Source of the DNA: Haematobia irritans
Lineage: Eukaryota > Arthropoda > Insecta > Diptera > Muscidae
Reading direction: 5' to 3'
NCBI RefSeq assembly: GCF_050003625.1
Contig: NC_134399.1
Location: forward strand, 42,858,671-42,922,670
DNA length: 64,000 nt
In this document: in pieces, positions 22,624 to 35,542 of the stretch
Layout of the letters: each line of letters opens with the position of its first letter
How positions within the stretch are numbered: position 1 is the first letter of the stretch
Program-made: the position numbers and the translations under genes
The notes under the pieces: generated by a model
The model's input: the letters and a program-made list of their open reading frames with translations, nothing else
Database searches by the model: none
Told to the model about the DNA's origin: nothing

Positions 22624-23795
22624 AACAAGTAAGGGAAGTCTAAAGTCGGGCGGGGCCCACTATATTATACCCTGCACCACTTTGTGGATCTAAATTTTCG
22701 ATACCATATCACATCCGTCAAATGTGTTGGCGGCTATATATAAAGGTTTGTCCCAAATACATACATTTAAATATCACTCGATCTGGACAGAATTTGATAG
22801 ACTTCTACAAAATCTATAGACTCAAAATTTAAGATGGCTAATGCACTAGGGTGGAACACAATTTTAGTAAAAAAATATGGGAAACATTTAAATCTGAAGT
22901 AATTTTAAGGAAACTTTGCAAAAGTTTATTTATGATTTATCGCTCGATATATATGTATTAGAAGTTTAGGAAAATTAGAGTCATTTTTACAACTTTTAGA
23001 CTAAGCAGTGGCGATTTTACAAGGAAAATGTTGGTCGAAATAAGAAAAACATATATATGGGAGCTAAATCTAAATCTGAACCGATGTCAACCAGATTTGG
23101 CACGCATAGCTACAATGCTAATTCTACTCCCTGTGCAAAATTTCAACTAAATCGGAGTTAAAAATTGGCCTCTGTGGTCATATGAGTGTAAATCGGGCGA
23201 AAGCTATATATGGGAGCTATATCTAAATCTGAACCGATGTCAACCAAATTTGGCACGCATAGCTACAATGCTAATTCTACTCCCTGTGCAAAATTTCAAC
23301 TAAATCGGAGTTAAAAATTGGCCTCTGTGGTCATATGAGTGTAAATCGGGCGAAAGCTATATATGGGAGATATACCTAATTCTGAACCGATTTCAACCAA
23401 ATTTGGCACGCATAGCTACAATGCTAATTATACTTCCTGTGCAAAATTTCAACTAAATCGGAGCAAAAAATTGGCCTCTGTGGTCATATGAGTGTAAATC
23501 GGGCGAAAGCTACATATGGGAGCTATATCTAAATCTGAACCGATTTGGCTGATATTTTCCAAGTTTTTCGAGACTCATAAAATATTCGGATGTACAGAAT
23601 TTGAGGAAGATCGGTTGATATACACGCCAATTATGACCAGATCGGTGAAAAATATATATGTCAGCTATATCTAAATCTCAACCAAAATCAATAGGGATCG
23701 TCTTTGAGCCGAAACAGGACCCTATATCAAATTTTAGGACAATCGGGCTAAAACTGCGAGCTGTACTTTGCACACAAAAATACATCAACAGACAG

Positions 23796-23830
<35 letters not shown>

Positions 23831-23970
23831 GACATCGCTAAATCGACTCAGGATTTAATTCTAAGACGATCGGTATACTAAAATGGGTCTCAGACTTTTC
23901 CTTCTTGGCGTTACATACAAATGCACAAACTTATTATACCCTGTACCACAGTAGTGGTGAAGGGTATAAA
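22624..23970 (-). mobile_element. Family B repeat, copy 2 (first unit of chain 1)
   Basis: It has a complete family B structure: AACAAGTAAGGGAAGTC with the hairpin region at the left, internal CCCATATATAG-type units, a (GACA)n tract at about 23789-23832, and GTAGTGGTGAAGGGTATAAA at the right. The next unit follows without spacer. Confidence 0.75.
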
Positions 23971-25784
23971 TATTGGAAACATTTAAATCTGAAACAATTT
24001 TAAGGAGACTTCGCAAAAGTTTATTTATGATTTATCGCTCGATATATATGTATTAGAAGTTTAGGAAAATTAGAGTAATTTATACAACTTTTCGATTAAG
24101 CAGTGGCGATTTTACTAGGAAAATGTTGGTATTTTCACCATTTTTGTCGAAATCAGAAAAACATATATATGGGAGCTATACCTAAATCTGAACCGATTTC
24201 AACCAAATTTGGCACGCATAGCTATAATGCTAAATCTACTCCCTGTGCAAAATTTCAACTAAATCGGAGTTAAAAATTGGCCTCTGTGGTCATTTGAGTG
24301 TAAATCGGGCGAAAGCTATATATGGGAGCTATATCTAAATCTGAACCGATTTCAACCAAATTTGGCACGCATAGCTACAATGCTAATTATACTCCCTGTG
24401 CAAAATTTCAACTAAATCGGAGCAAAAAATTGGCATCTGTGATCATTTGAGTGTAAATCGGGCGAAAGCTATGTATGGGAGCTATATCTAAATCTGAACC
24501 GATTTCAACCAAATTTGGCACGCATAGCTACAATGCTAATTCTACACCCTGTGCAAAATTTCAACTAAATCGGAGCAAAAAATTGGCCTCTGTGGTCATA
24601 TGAGTGTAAATCGGGCGAAAGCTACATATGGGAGCTATATCTAAATCTGAACCGATTTTGCTGATATTTTGCAAGTTTTTCGAGACTCATAAAATATTCG
24701 GATGTACGGAATTTGAGGAAGATCGGCTGATATACACGCCAATTATGACCAGATCGGTGAAAAATATATATGGCAGCTATATCTAAATCTGAACCGATTT
24801 TTTCCAAAATCAATAGGGATCGTCTTTGAGCCGAAACAGGACACTATACCAAATTTTAGGACAATCGGACTAGAACTGCGATCTGTACTAGAGGTCTGCA
24901 TCGAATAACTTTTCAATACATGTATGCAATTCGCTGTCGAATATAGTACATACTCTGTCTTTCTCTCAGAGCGCAAGTAGTGAAGTGAAGAGAACACTTG
25001 CTTGTCAAATACCACCAAGTACTTATCCGAAACAATATGTGTTCCGAAGAAAAGGAACAATAAAAATGTAAGTACTTGAGAAAAAGTACAACATGGATTC
25101 TATTCACTTCACGTGGTACCACAAGTATTTCTCAGTTATGTGCGAAGCAAAACTTTCCATTATTATTAATCATAGATATGTACGTATATCACAAATTTCA
25201 TATATTTATGTATGTCACACACTTACCTTAACGTTTGCCGTTCTTTATAACAAACTAAAACATATATTATGGAGAGTAACTGTTTTTGTGTATTTCTGAA
25301 ACTGCACGTGGTACATGGAGTACTCTATGAAGTTTTGTTCTCGCAACATACTCGACGTGATCACTCTGAGTACACTTCAATAAGAGCGAAAGAGGAATAT
25401 GTGTTTGTTGGTAGTGAAGACATCAGAGTAGCAACAAGAAGTTACTCGTGGCTTTTGGTGTTCATCAAAATGTGTACCAATAGCTTTGCGACTCTTTCAA
25501 ATAGATGTACTCATGTAGCAAGTACACGTGTACTCTGCATTTACAACTGGAATTGTGCAGACCTCTAATCTGTACTTTGCACACAAAAATACATCAACAG
25601 ACAGACAGACAGACAGACAGACAGACGGACAGATAGACAGACGGACATCGCTAAATCGACTCAGAATTTAATTCTAAGCCGATCCGTATACTAAAAGGTT
25701 GGTCTATGATTACTCCTTCTTGGCGTTACATACAAATGCACAAACTTATTATACCCTGTACCACAGTAGTGGTGAAAGGTTTAA
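23971..25784 (-). mobile_element. Family B repeat, copy 3 (second unit of chain 1), interrupted by hAT
   Basis: It begins abruptly at TATTGGAAACATTTAAATCTG, an internal family B position, and ends GTAGTGGTGAAAGGTTTAAA. It lacks the hairpin/CTTGTT end. It is split by the hAT element 24889-25567. Confidence 0.7.
24889..25567. mobile_element. 679-bp non-autonomous hAT element rich in GTAC/AGTACT motifs
   Basis: The ends TAGAGGTCTGCA and TGCAGACCTCTA form inverted repeats, flanked by ATCTGTAC at 24881-24888 and 25568-25575. Uninterrupted family B copies (CTGCGAGCTGTACTTTGCAC near 23756 and 34391) give the empty site. The interior repeats AAGTACTT, GAGTAC and GTACAC motifs. A 99-codon frame at 25269-25568 runs into the terminal repeat and is not convincing. 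Confidence 0.87.
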
Positions 25785-26652
25785 AAATATGGGAAACATT
25801 TAAATCTGAAGTAATTTTAAGGAAACTTCGAAAAAGTTTATTTATGATTTATCGCTCGATATATATGTATTAGAAGTTTAGGAAAATTAGAGTAATTTTT
25901 ACAACTTTTCGACTAAGCAGTGGCGATTTTACAAGGAAAATGTTGGTATTTTGACCATTTTTGTCGAAATCAGAAAAACATATATATGGGAGCTATATCT
26001 AAATCTGAACCGATTTCAACCAAATTTGGCACGCATAGCTACAATGCTAATTCTACTCCGTGTGCAAAATTTCAACTTAATCGGAGCAAAAAATTGGCCT
26101 CTGTGGTCATATGAGTGTAAATCGGGCGAAAGCTATATATTGGAGATATATCTAAATCTGAACCGATTTCAATAAAATTTGGCACACTTGACTACACTAC
26201 TAATTGTACTCTTAGTGCAAAATTTCAACCAAATTGGGGTAAAACTCTGGCTTCTGGGACCAAATTTTAAGTACTCTTAGTGCAAAATTTTAAGCAAATT
26301 AGGGTAAAACGCTGGCTTCTGGGGCCATATAAGTCCATATCGGGAGATATATGAATATGGAAGCTATATCTAAATCTGAACCGATTTCTTCCAAAATCAA
26401 CAGGGTTCTATTCTGAGCCAAAACACATACTTGTGCCAAATTTGAAGTCGATTGGACTAAAATTGCGACCTAGATTTTGATTACAAAAATGTGTTGTAAT
26501 GGACAGACGGACACCGCTATATCGACTCAAGAGCCCACCCTGAGCATTTTTGTCAAAGACACCATGTGTCTATCTCGTCTCCTTCTGGGTGTTGCAAACA
26601 TATGCACTAACTTATAATACCCTGTTCCACAGAGTGGCGCAGGGTATAAAAA
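25785..26652 (-). mobile_element. Family B/D repeat (third unit of chain 1)
   Basis: It starts at the same internal family B position (AATATGGGAAACATTTAAAT) and ends with the family D 5' end (CCCTGTTCCACAGAGTGGCG, CAGGGTATAAA), so it is a B-to-D composite. Confidence 0.65.
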
Positions 26653-26856
26653 CACAAACATTGTTTGTGGGGTATCATTGGTATATGTTTGGGAAATAAA
26701 CCGCATTTCCATATTTAAGAAAATCAATGAGAACATTATGATATACCTGGTTATAGGAGTTGTATCACAATGTGAGCAGAAATGTCTGATATTTGGAGCT
26801 ATAGTTGATTGTGAACCTACAGAGTTTGTATGCTACTAATATTAACTTCATTATTA
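26653..26856 (-). mobile_element. Family F fragment
   Basis: GGGGTATCATTGGTATATGT ... CCATATTTAAGAAAATCAAT ... ACCTACAGAGTTTGTATGCT matches 27195-27298 and 31590-31630. Confidence 0.6.
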
Positions 26857-27105
26857 AACAAGTAAGGAAAGTCTAAAGTCGGGCGGGGCCGACTATATTA
26901 TACCCTGCACCACTTTGTAGATCTAAATTTTCGATACCATATCACATCCGTCAAATGTGTTGGGGGCTACATATAAAGGTTTGTCCCAAATATATACAAT
27001 TAAATATCACTCGATTTGGACAGAATTTGATAGACTTCTACAAAATCTATAGAATCAAAATTTAAGATGGCTAATACACTAGGGTGGAACACAATTTTAG
27101 TAAAA
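26857..27105 (-). mobile_element. Family B copy 4, left part (continues at 33221)
   Basis: AACAAGTAAGGAAAGTCTAA, the hairpin GTCGGGCGGGGCCGAC at 26878-26893 and the following 200 bp match family B copy 2. Continuity breaks at GTAAAA where family F begins. Confidence 0.72.
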
Positions 27106-28556
27106 AACAAGTAAGTAAAGTAGAAAGTCGGGCGGGGCCAACTATATCATACCCTAAACCACCATTACAGAATTAGTTATCATAAGCATTTGTGGGGTAA
27201 CATATAGGTCTGGGAGATAAACCGCAGTTGCATATTTAAGAAAATTAAGGGGTACATGTCTATGGGTGCTTTGTGTCAATCTGACTATAGCTCATAGTCA
27301 CTGTTGCCAGGGAAAATGTTCGGTTTACCCTACAAGGACCAAAAAAGTTCCTAAACAATTTTCCCTACTATATTTTTCGTTAACTTAAAATTTAAAAAAT
27401 TTTACAAAACAAAAATGGTTCTAAGTACTTTATTATCTTAAAACATGAATATGCAACGTTTATAACTTAGAATATAAATTTGTATTACCACCACGGTTGC
27501 CACAGTTGGTAGAATTCTACCCAAAGTAGTAATGTTTTTTGTTATAAAAATAAAATTTTGGAAAAAGTTTCTATAAACAAATTTTTGTGAGAAATTTTTC
27601 TATAGAAATAACATTTTGAGAAAAAAATTCCACAGAAATAAAATTTTGAGAAAATTTTTTATAGAAATAATATTTTGAAAAAAATTTCTATAGAAATACA
27701 ATTTTGACAAAATGTTCTATAGAAATAAAATGTTGACAAAATTTTCTACAGGAATAAAGTTTACCACACATTGTTAAAGATCAAGCCTTGCCGGCTTCTA
27801 ATTTCCTCCTCTAGAACCACCAAAATGTAAAAATTATTACAAATTGTGTTGCGTGAAAATTTTTATATGAAATGTCCTACATTGTTGCCCTACCCCAGCA
27901 GTAAAAAATTTCCTTAAATACTGTATGCGCTAATATTCAGCGCATACTTTTTTGCTTACAAAAGAAGGAAGAAAAAATCGTCGATATTTAATTCGTGCTG
28001 ATTCGGAAACAAGAAAGTAAAGGACATACGATTTAATGCATACTATGTCGTTTACAAAACAGCACAAAAGTATGTTAGTTTCCAACTCGTTGTAAAACTT
28101 TGCCGAATTTAAAGCACTTTGGTATGCGAGATCTCATTTAGTGCGTCCTATCTCGTATACTTTGATGCACTAAAGTATGCAAGCTTTAACTTAGTTTTTA
28201 AACTGTGCAGAATATGAAGCAAGTTAGTAAGCGAGTTGGATGATTAATGCATCCATCCTCGTATACAAAAATGCTCTAAAGTATGTAAGTTTTAATCTCT
28301 TTTTCATACGATCGCTCACGATGAAAACCGAAATCTTGTATGCGTCGTAGAAAAAATTGAGTGTGGTCATCAGTTTGTGGTTGAAAGTTGTGCCAAGTAG
28401 ACGTGTTCTCGCGTGTCCGTTTTTTTGTTAGAGTTATTTGTTTTTGTTTTGAGCTCTGAGAGCATAATGCTTTGGTAAGTAAACCCCACTGTTTTTGTTT
28501 TTTTACTTATTTTATTTGTAATACGGTTTGTAGTACCGTTCGAAATGCCAAAAATA

Positions 28557-30752
28557 ACAAGTATATACGGCCGTAAGTTCGGCCAGGCCGAAGCTTATGT
28601 ACACTCCATCATGGATTGCGTAGAAACTTCTTCTAAACACTGCCATCCACAATCGAATTACTTAAGTTGCGGTAACGCTTGCCGATGGCAAGGTATCTTA
28701 AAACCTCCTAACACCATCTTCTAAATTGTATGTAAGTCCATACGTGGCATATATTAAATAAAAAAAGATCGATCCAATACGTACAGTATGTCAAGAAAGT
28801 GTTTTGACAATAAGATTAAAATTATGTTTTGTTCCAAAATAAAATATAATGAAATTTTAAAAAATATTTTATTATGTAGTTTGCAAAGTATACATACGTA
28901 CACAGCATTGCTGCAAAAAATATAAAATATTTCAAATGCAATTATTTCTGGAATTTGAAATATTTGGCAATGTCAAAATACTTTCTTGACATACTGTATA
29001 TAATTCAGTTTGACAAAGTAGACATAAAATTTTGACAAAATTTTCTGCAGAAATAAAATTTTAACAAAATTTTCTATAGAAATAAAATTTTCACACAATT
29101 TTCTGTAGAAATAAAAATTTTGACAAAATTTTCTATAGAAAGAAAATTTTGACAAAAATTTCTACAGAAATAAAATTTTAACAAAATTTTCTATAGAAAT
29201 AAACTTTTGACAAAATTTTCTATAGAAATAAAATCTTGGTAGATTATTTTTGGCTCGAGTGGCAACCATGATTATGAACCGAATAAAATTTGAACAAAAT
29301 TTTCTATAGAAATAAAATTTTGACAAAATTTTCTATAGAAATAAAATTTTGACAATGATGAAAATTTTATTATGAACCGAATAAAATTTTAACAAAATTT
29401 TCTCTAGAAATAAAATTTTGACAAAATTTTCTATAGGAATAAAATTTTGACAAAATTTTCTATAGAAATAAAATTTTGACAAAATTTTCTATAGAAATAA
29501 AATTTCTATAGAAATAAAATGTTGGTAGATTATTTTTGGTTCTAGTGGCAACAATGATTATGAACCGATATGGACCAATTTTTGTGTGATTGGACCAATT
29601 TTGGTATGGTTGTTAGCAACCATATACTAACACCACGTTCCTAATTTGAACCGGATCGGATGAATTTTGCTCCTCCAAGAAGCTCCGGAGAATGTTTTAT
29701 ATAGAGGCTATATATAATTATGGACCGATAAGTACCAATTCTGGCACGGTTGTTAAAGATCATATACTAATACCATGTTCCAAATTACAACCGGATTGGA
29801 TGAAATTTGCTTCTCTTGGACACTTCGCAAGCCAAATCTGGCGATCGGTTTATATGGGGCTATATATAATTATGAACCGATGTGGACCAATTTTTGCATG
29901 GTTGTTAGAGACCATATACCAATACCATGTACCAAATTTCAGCCGGATCGGATGCAATTTGCTCCTCTTTGAGGCTTCGCAAGCCAAATCTGGAGATCGG
30001 TTTATATGGGGTCTATATATAATTATGGACCGATGTGGACCAATTTTTGCACGGTTGTTAGAGACCATATACCAACATCATGTACCAAATTTCAGCCGGA
30101 TCGGATGAAATTTGCTTCTCTTTGAGGCTCCTCAAGCCAAATCTGGGGATCGGTTTATATGGGGGCTATATATAATTATGGACCGATGTGGACCAATTTT
30201 TGCATGATTGTTAGATACCATATACCAACACCATGTACCAAATTTTAGCCGGATCGGATGAAATATGCTTCTCTTAGAGGCTCCACCAGCCAAATCTGGG
30301 GATCGGTTTATATGGGGGCTATATATAATTTTGGACCGATGTGGACCAATTTTTGCATGGTTGTTAGAGACCATATACCAACACCATATACCAAATTTCA
30401 GCCGGATCGGATGAAATATGCTTCTGTTAGAGGCTCCACAAGCCAAATCTGAGGGTCCCTTTATATGGGGGCTATACGTAAAAGTGGACCGATATGGCCC
30501 ATTTTCAATACCATCCGACCTACATCGATAACAACTACTTGTGCCAAGTTTCAAGTCGATAGCTTGTTTCGTTCGGAAGTTAGCGTGATTTCAACAGACG
30601 GACGGACGGACGGACGGACATGCTTAGATCGACTCAGAATTTCACCACGACCCAGAATATATATACTTTATGGGGTCTTAGAGCAATATTTCGATGTGTT
30701 ACAAACGGAATGACAAAGTTAATATACCCCCATCCTATGATGGAGGGTATAA
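28557..30752 (-). mobile_element. Family A repeat, copy 2
   Basis: It has full-length family A order: palindrome TTCGGCCAGGCCGAA at 28578-28592, a 28-bp array at 29030-29520, 153-bp units at 29700-30470, (GACG)n at about 30597-30620 and GGAGGGTATAAAA at the right. It carries the MITE 28784-28996. Confidence 0.78.
28784..28996. mobile_element. 213-bp TA-inserting MITE with 26-bp inverted repeats
   Basis: The ends start CAGTATGTCAAGAAAGT; 26 bp are inverted with a single mismatch, and TA flanks both sides (28782-28783 and 28997-28998). Family A copy 1 at about 7708-7717 (CAATACGTATATAATTCAG) provides the exact empty site, proving the insertion boundaries. The interior is AT-rich and non-coding. 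Confidence 0.93.
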
Positions 30753-31582
30753 AAAAGACTATTTAACAAACGACATTTGGATAGGTTGATTCGAAAAGAA
30801 GTAAATAAAATAAATTTGCTTAAGCCTATTAAGCTGAATGTTTTTTTTTCAGGAGCTGCAGGAACCGAATTCGGAAACAAGACAGAGTTCAACAAACATT
30901 TTAGTAAGTGTATCCGATTAGTTAAAAATCTGCACTAAAAACCCCAATCTGTGAAGAGAAGTAGCAACAGCAAAGCGGAAGAGGCGTAATTTTTTTATTT
31001 CTATCATATTTTTTATTTTTCTATTCTATTTTGTATTTCTATCATATAAGTATTATATTTCTCAAGACTGAATATAATTTTTAAGTTCCTTATCTTAAAA
31101 GCCCTTATATAACACCAAGTATTATAATTACTTAAAATTAACGAATTAAATGTTAATAAAACAACAACAAATGAAAAAGAAAACAATAAATGGATGATAT
31201 TTTCCCTCAATATTAAACAAATAAGTAGTCATTAGTTCATCGCATTAAATAGGCGAGGAAAAAGCGCTTCACACAGAGATATTTTTTCATGTACGACTTT
31301 AGGCAATTATGGATGCGCTGACATTCAGCACTTTTGTAAAGTGTCACAAACTGCGCTTGTTTATGGGCTTCTAAGTATGCATAAAGTAAGCGCATTTTCG
31401 CGAGACATTTCTTTATAAATTCACCAATGAATTCCTCGCTTTGGCAAGCGCTGCCTCTGACAATTCTCCTTTACAATTGCGATGAAAATTCATCAAGTTT
31501 TTTGCTGGGTACGTCACTACAAGACGCTACATATTAGAAAACCCCTACATATAGGGAATTTCCCCTACTTCTAGCAACACTG
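30753..31582. other. Right arm of element Q, no clear gene
   Basis: After a strong pyrimidine tract and CAG at about 30841-30852 comes a GC-balanced stretch (GAGCTGCAGGAACCGAATTC). A second donor-like ATTTTAGTAAGTGT follows near 30900. It could be a decayed transposase exon. The remainder is AT-rich. Confidence 0.3.
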
Positions 31583-32025
31583 GCTGTGTTGATATTGAGC
31601 CTACGGAGTTAGTATGCTACTAATATTGAGCCCATTATTAAAAAAGAGAAAATCGTTAAATTAGTGCACATAAATACAAATTTGTAAAAATCGAGCAATA
31701 TTCTTATGTAAGAGCTACAAGTACGTATAAGTACGATCGGCTAGTACATCAAAATTTGAAATTTGAGTAACATTGGTTAATAAATAAGAGTACTATGGCC
31801 AAATTTGGGAAAATCGAGCGATGCATATATATGGAAGCTATATCTAAATCTGAACCAATTTGCATAATATTTTGCGGGTTTGATTAATACCACAAAAGGT
31901 TACCTTGTGCAAGATTTGAGTAAGATCAGTTAAGAAATGAGGCCTGTATGGTCAAACATAAGGTTATTAGGGGCGAAGTTTTCAAAATCGGGTGATACAT
32001 ATATGGGAGCTATATCTACATCTGA

Positions 32026-32373
32026 GCCACCGTGATGCAATGGTTAGCATGCCCGCCTTGCATACACAAGGTCGTGGGTTCGATTCCTGCTACGACCGAA
32101 CACCAAAAAGTTTTTCAGCGGTGGATTATCCCACCTCAGTAATGCTGGTGACATTTCTGAGGGTTTCAAAGCTTCTCTAAGTGGTTTCACTGGAATGTGG
32201 AACGCCGTTCCGACTCGGCTATAAAAAGGAGGTCCCTTGTCATTGAGCTTAACATGGAATCGGGCAGCACTCAGTGATAAGAGAGAAGTTCACCACTGTG
32301 GTATCACAATGGACTGAATAGTCTAAGTGAGCCTGATACATCGGGCGGCCACATAACCTAACCTAACCTAACC
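32026..32373 (+). mobile_element. Full-length tRNA-derived SINE
   Basis: A perfect 15-bp target duplication TATATCTACATCTGA flanks it (32011-32025 and 32374-32388). The head has RNA polymerase III box-like motifs (A-box TGATGCAATGGTTAGCATG, B-box GGGTTCGATTCC). The body contains GGTGGATTATCCCACCTCAG and CTATAAAAAGGAGGTCCC. The tail is (CCTAA)n. The last 65 bp match the 3' end of the LINE at 51179-51255. Confidence 0.92.
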
Positions 32374-33220
32374 TATATCTACATCTGAACCGATTTCGAT
32401 GAAATTTTGCACATATAGTTAGTACTATAGAGGACTGGATCTAGCCAACTTTTAGTAAGATCGGTTAATAAATAAGGGTTCTATGTCCAAATTTGGGAAA
32501 ATCGGGCTATACATATATATGGAGCTATATCTAAATCTGAACCGATTTCGATGATTTTTTGCACATATAGTTAGTGCTATAGAAGACTACACTTAGCCAA
32601 ATTTGGGTAAGATCGGTTGATAAATAAGGGTTTATGGCCAAATTTAGAAAAATCGGGCGGCACATATATATGGGAGCTATAGTTAAATCTGAACCGATTT
32701 CGATGATTTTTTGCACATATAGTCAGTGCTGTAGAAGATTATATTTAGCCAACTTTGAGTAAGATATATATGAGAGCTATATCTAAATCTGAACCGATTT
32801 GGATGAAATTTTGCAGACTTGAAGGGCGATGGAAAAGATTACCTTTTGCCAAATTTGGTGACGATCCGTTTGAAAAAACGCGCAACGTGACCCCATTTGT
32901 CGAAATCGGGCGATACATATATATGGGAGCTATATCTAAATTTGATCCTATTTCTTCCAAATTCAATAGCGTTCGTCCTTGTGCCCAAAAAACTCCCTGT
33001 ACCAAATTTCATCAAAATCGGTTAATAATTGCGACCGGAATCCTGTGAACAACAAATACATAGACAGACGGACGGACACCAAGCGCTAGATCGACTGAGG
33101 AGGTGATTCTGATTCGATCGGTATATATTTTATGGGGTCTAAAATCAATATTTCTGGTAGGCACATTTTTTGGCCGATCAAACTTATTATACCCTGACCA
33201 CTATGTGGTTTAGGGTATAA

Positions 33221-34599
33221 ATATGGGAAACTTCGCAAATCTTTATTTATGATTTATCGCTCGATATATATGTATTAGAAGTTTAGGAAAATTAGAGTCA
33301 TTTTTACAACTTTTAGACTAAGCAGTGGCGATTTTACAAGGAAAATGTTGGTCGAAATCAGAAAAACATATATATGGGAGCTAAATCTACATCTGAACCG
33401 ATGTCAACCAAATTTGGCACGCATAGCTACAATGATAATTCTACTCCCTGTGCAAAATTTCAATTAAATCGGAGTTAAAAATTGGCCTCTGTGGTCATAT
33501 GAGTGTAAATCGGGCGAAAGCTATATATGGGAGATATATCTAAATCTGAACCGATTTCAACCAAATTTGGCACGCATAGCTACAATGCTAATTCTACTCC
33601 CTGTGGAAAATTTCAACTAAATCGGAGTTAAAAATTGGCCTCTGTAGTCATATGAATGTAAATTGGGCGAAAGCTATATATGGGAGCTATATCTAAATCT
33701 GAACCGATTTCAACTAAATTAGCATTGTTGCACGCATAGCAACAATGCTAATTCTACTCTCTGTGCAAAATTTCAACTAAATCGGAGCAAAAAATTAGCC
33801 TCTGTGGTCATATGAGTGTAAATCGGGCGAAAGCTATATATGGGAGCTATATCTAAATCTGAACCGATTTCAACCAAATTTGGCACGCATAGCTACAATG
33901 CTCATTCTACTTCCTGTGAAAATTTCAATTAAATCGGAGTAAAAGATTGGACTCTGTGGTCATATGAGTGTAAATCGGGCGAAAGCTATATATGGGAGCT
34001 ATATCTAAATCTGAACCGATTTCCACCAAATTTGACACTCATAGCTATAATGCTAATTCTACTCCCTGTGCAAAATTTCAACTAAATCGGAGCAAAAAAT
34101 TGGACTCGGTGGACAAAGGAGTGTAAATCGGGCGAAAGCTATATATGGGAGCTATATCTAATTCTGAACCGATTTAACTGATATTTTGCCAGTTTTTCGA
34201 GACTCATAAAATATTCGGTTGAACGGAATTTGACGAAGATCGGTTGATATACACGCCAATTATGAACAGATCGGTGAAAAATATATATGGCAGCTATATC
34301 TAAATCTGAACCGATTTTTTCCAAAATCAATAGGGATCGTCTTTGAGCCGAAACAGGGCCCTATAGCAAATTTTAGGACAATCGGACTAAAACTGCGAGC
34401 TGTACTTTGCACACAAAAATACATCAACAGACAGACAGACAGACGGGCAGACAGACGGACATCGCTAAATCGACCCAGAATTTAATTCTAAGACGATCGG
34501 TATACTAAACGATGGGTCTCAGACTTTTCCTTCTTGGCGTTACTTACAAATGCACAAACTTATTATACCCTGTACCACAGTAGTGGTGAAGGGTATAAA
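33221..34599 (-). mobile_element. Family B copy 4, right part
   Basis: It resumes ATATGGGAAACTTCGCAAAT, runs through several CCCATATATAG-type units and a (GACA)n tract at 34428-34458, and ends GTAGTGGTGAAGGGTATAAA. Confidence 0.72.
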
Positions 34600-35542
34600 T
34601 ATGGGAAACATTTAAATCTGAAGCAATTTTAAGGAAACTTCGCAAAAGTTTATTTATGATTTATCGCTCGATATATATGTATTAGAAGTTTAGGAAAATT
34701 AGAGTCATTTTTACAACTTTTCGCCTAAGCATTGTCGATTAACAAGAAAAATGTTGGTATTTTGACCATTTTTGTCGAAATCAGAAAAACATATATATGG
34801 GAGCTATATCTAAATCTGAACCGATTTGAATCAAATTTGGCACACATGACTATATTACTAATTGTACTCCTAGTGCAAAATTTCAACCAAATTGGGCCAA
34901 AACTCTGGCTTCTCTGGGGATATAAGTCCACATCGGGCGAAAAATATATATGGAAGCTATATCTAAATCTGAACCGATTTCAATCAAATTTGGCACACAT
35001 GACTATAGTACCAATTGTACTCCTTGTGCAAAATCTGGCTTCTGGGGCCATATAAGTCCATATCGGGCGAAAGATATATATGGGAGCTATATCTAAATCT
35101 GAACCGATTTCAGTCAAAATTTTCACACTTGACTATACGACTAAGTGTTATGTTTGTACAAAATTTCAAGCAAATCGGTATAAAACTCTGGCTGCTGGGT
35201 CCATATTAGTGCATATCGGGCGAAAGATATATGGGAGCTATATCTAAATCTGAACCGATTTCTTCCAAAATCAATAGGGTTCTATTCTGACCCAAATTAG
35301 GAACATGTGCCAAATTTGAAGGCGATTGGACTTAAATTGCCACCTAGACTTTGATCACAAAAATGTGTTCACAGACAGACGGACGGACGGACAGACGGAC
35401 ATGGTTATATCGTCTCAGGGACACACCCTGAGCATTATTGCCAAAGACACCATGTGTCTATATCGTCTCCTTCTGGGTGTTACAAACATATGCACAAACA
35501 TATGCACATAATACCCTGTTCCACAGTGTGGCGCAGGGTATA
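34600..35542 (-). mobile_element. Family B/D composite repeat (chain 2)
   Basis: It starts at the internal family B position ATATGGGAAACATTTAAATC and ends with the family D end (CCCTGTTCCACAGTGTGGCG). It is the counterpart of 25785-26652 in chain 1. Confidence 0.66.

Larger units (their letters stand above)
27299..31582. mobile_element. Large hAT-like element (Q) inside family F
   Basis: The ends CACTGTTGCCAGGGAA and (complement) CAGTGTTGCTAGAAGTAG resemble the hAT element at 40336. Family F resumes directly on both sides. The motif AAGTATGC/GCATACTT recurs at 27923-28350 and again near 31370, with a perfect hairpin GTATGCGCT...AGCGCATAC at 27923-27947. A donor-like TTTGGTAAGTAAACC (near 28472) and an acceptor-like TTTTTTTTTCAG (near 30851) frame the nested family A copy. 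I could not identify a target duplication or a transposase. Confidence 0.45.
27106..33220 (-). mobile_element. Family F Helentron/DINE-like repeat, copy 1, with nested insertions
   Basis: It starts AACAAGTAAGTAAAGTAGAA, with GTCGGGCGGGGCCAACTATA, and ends ACCACTATGTGGTTTAGGGT followed by ATAA. Internal units (GAACCGATTTCGATGA) repeat at 152-153 bp between 32374 and 32931. It is interrupted by the hAT-like element 27299-31582 and the SINE 32026-32373. Confidence 0.68.

Noticed and set aside
25269..25568. 99-codon frame inside the hAT element 24889-25567
   Set aside because: It crosses the terminal inverted repeat and has no hAT transposase motifs.
32355..32373. (CCTAA)n, identical to the ancestral arthropod telomere repeat
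   Set aside because: It is only a few units, always at the 3' end of the SINE or LINE with a target duplication beyond it, so it is a retroposon tail and not a telomere.
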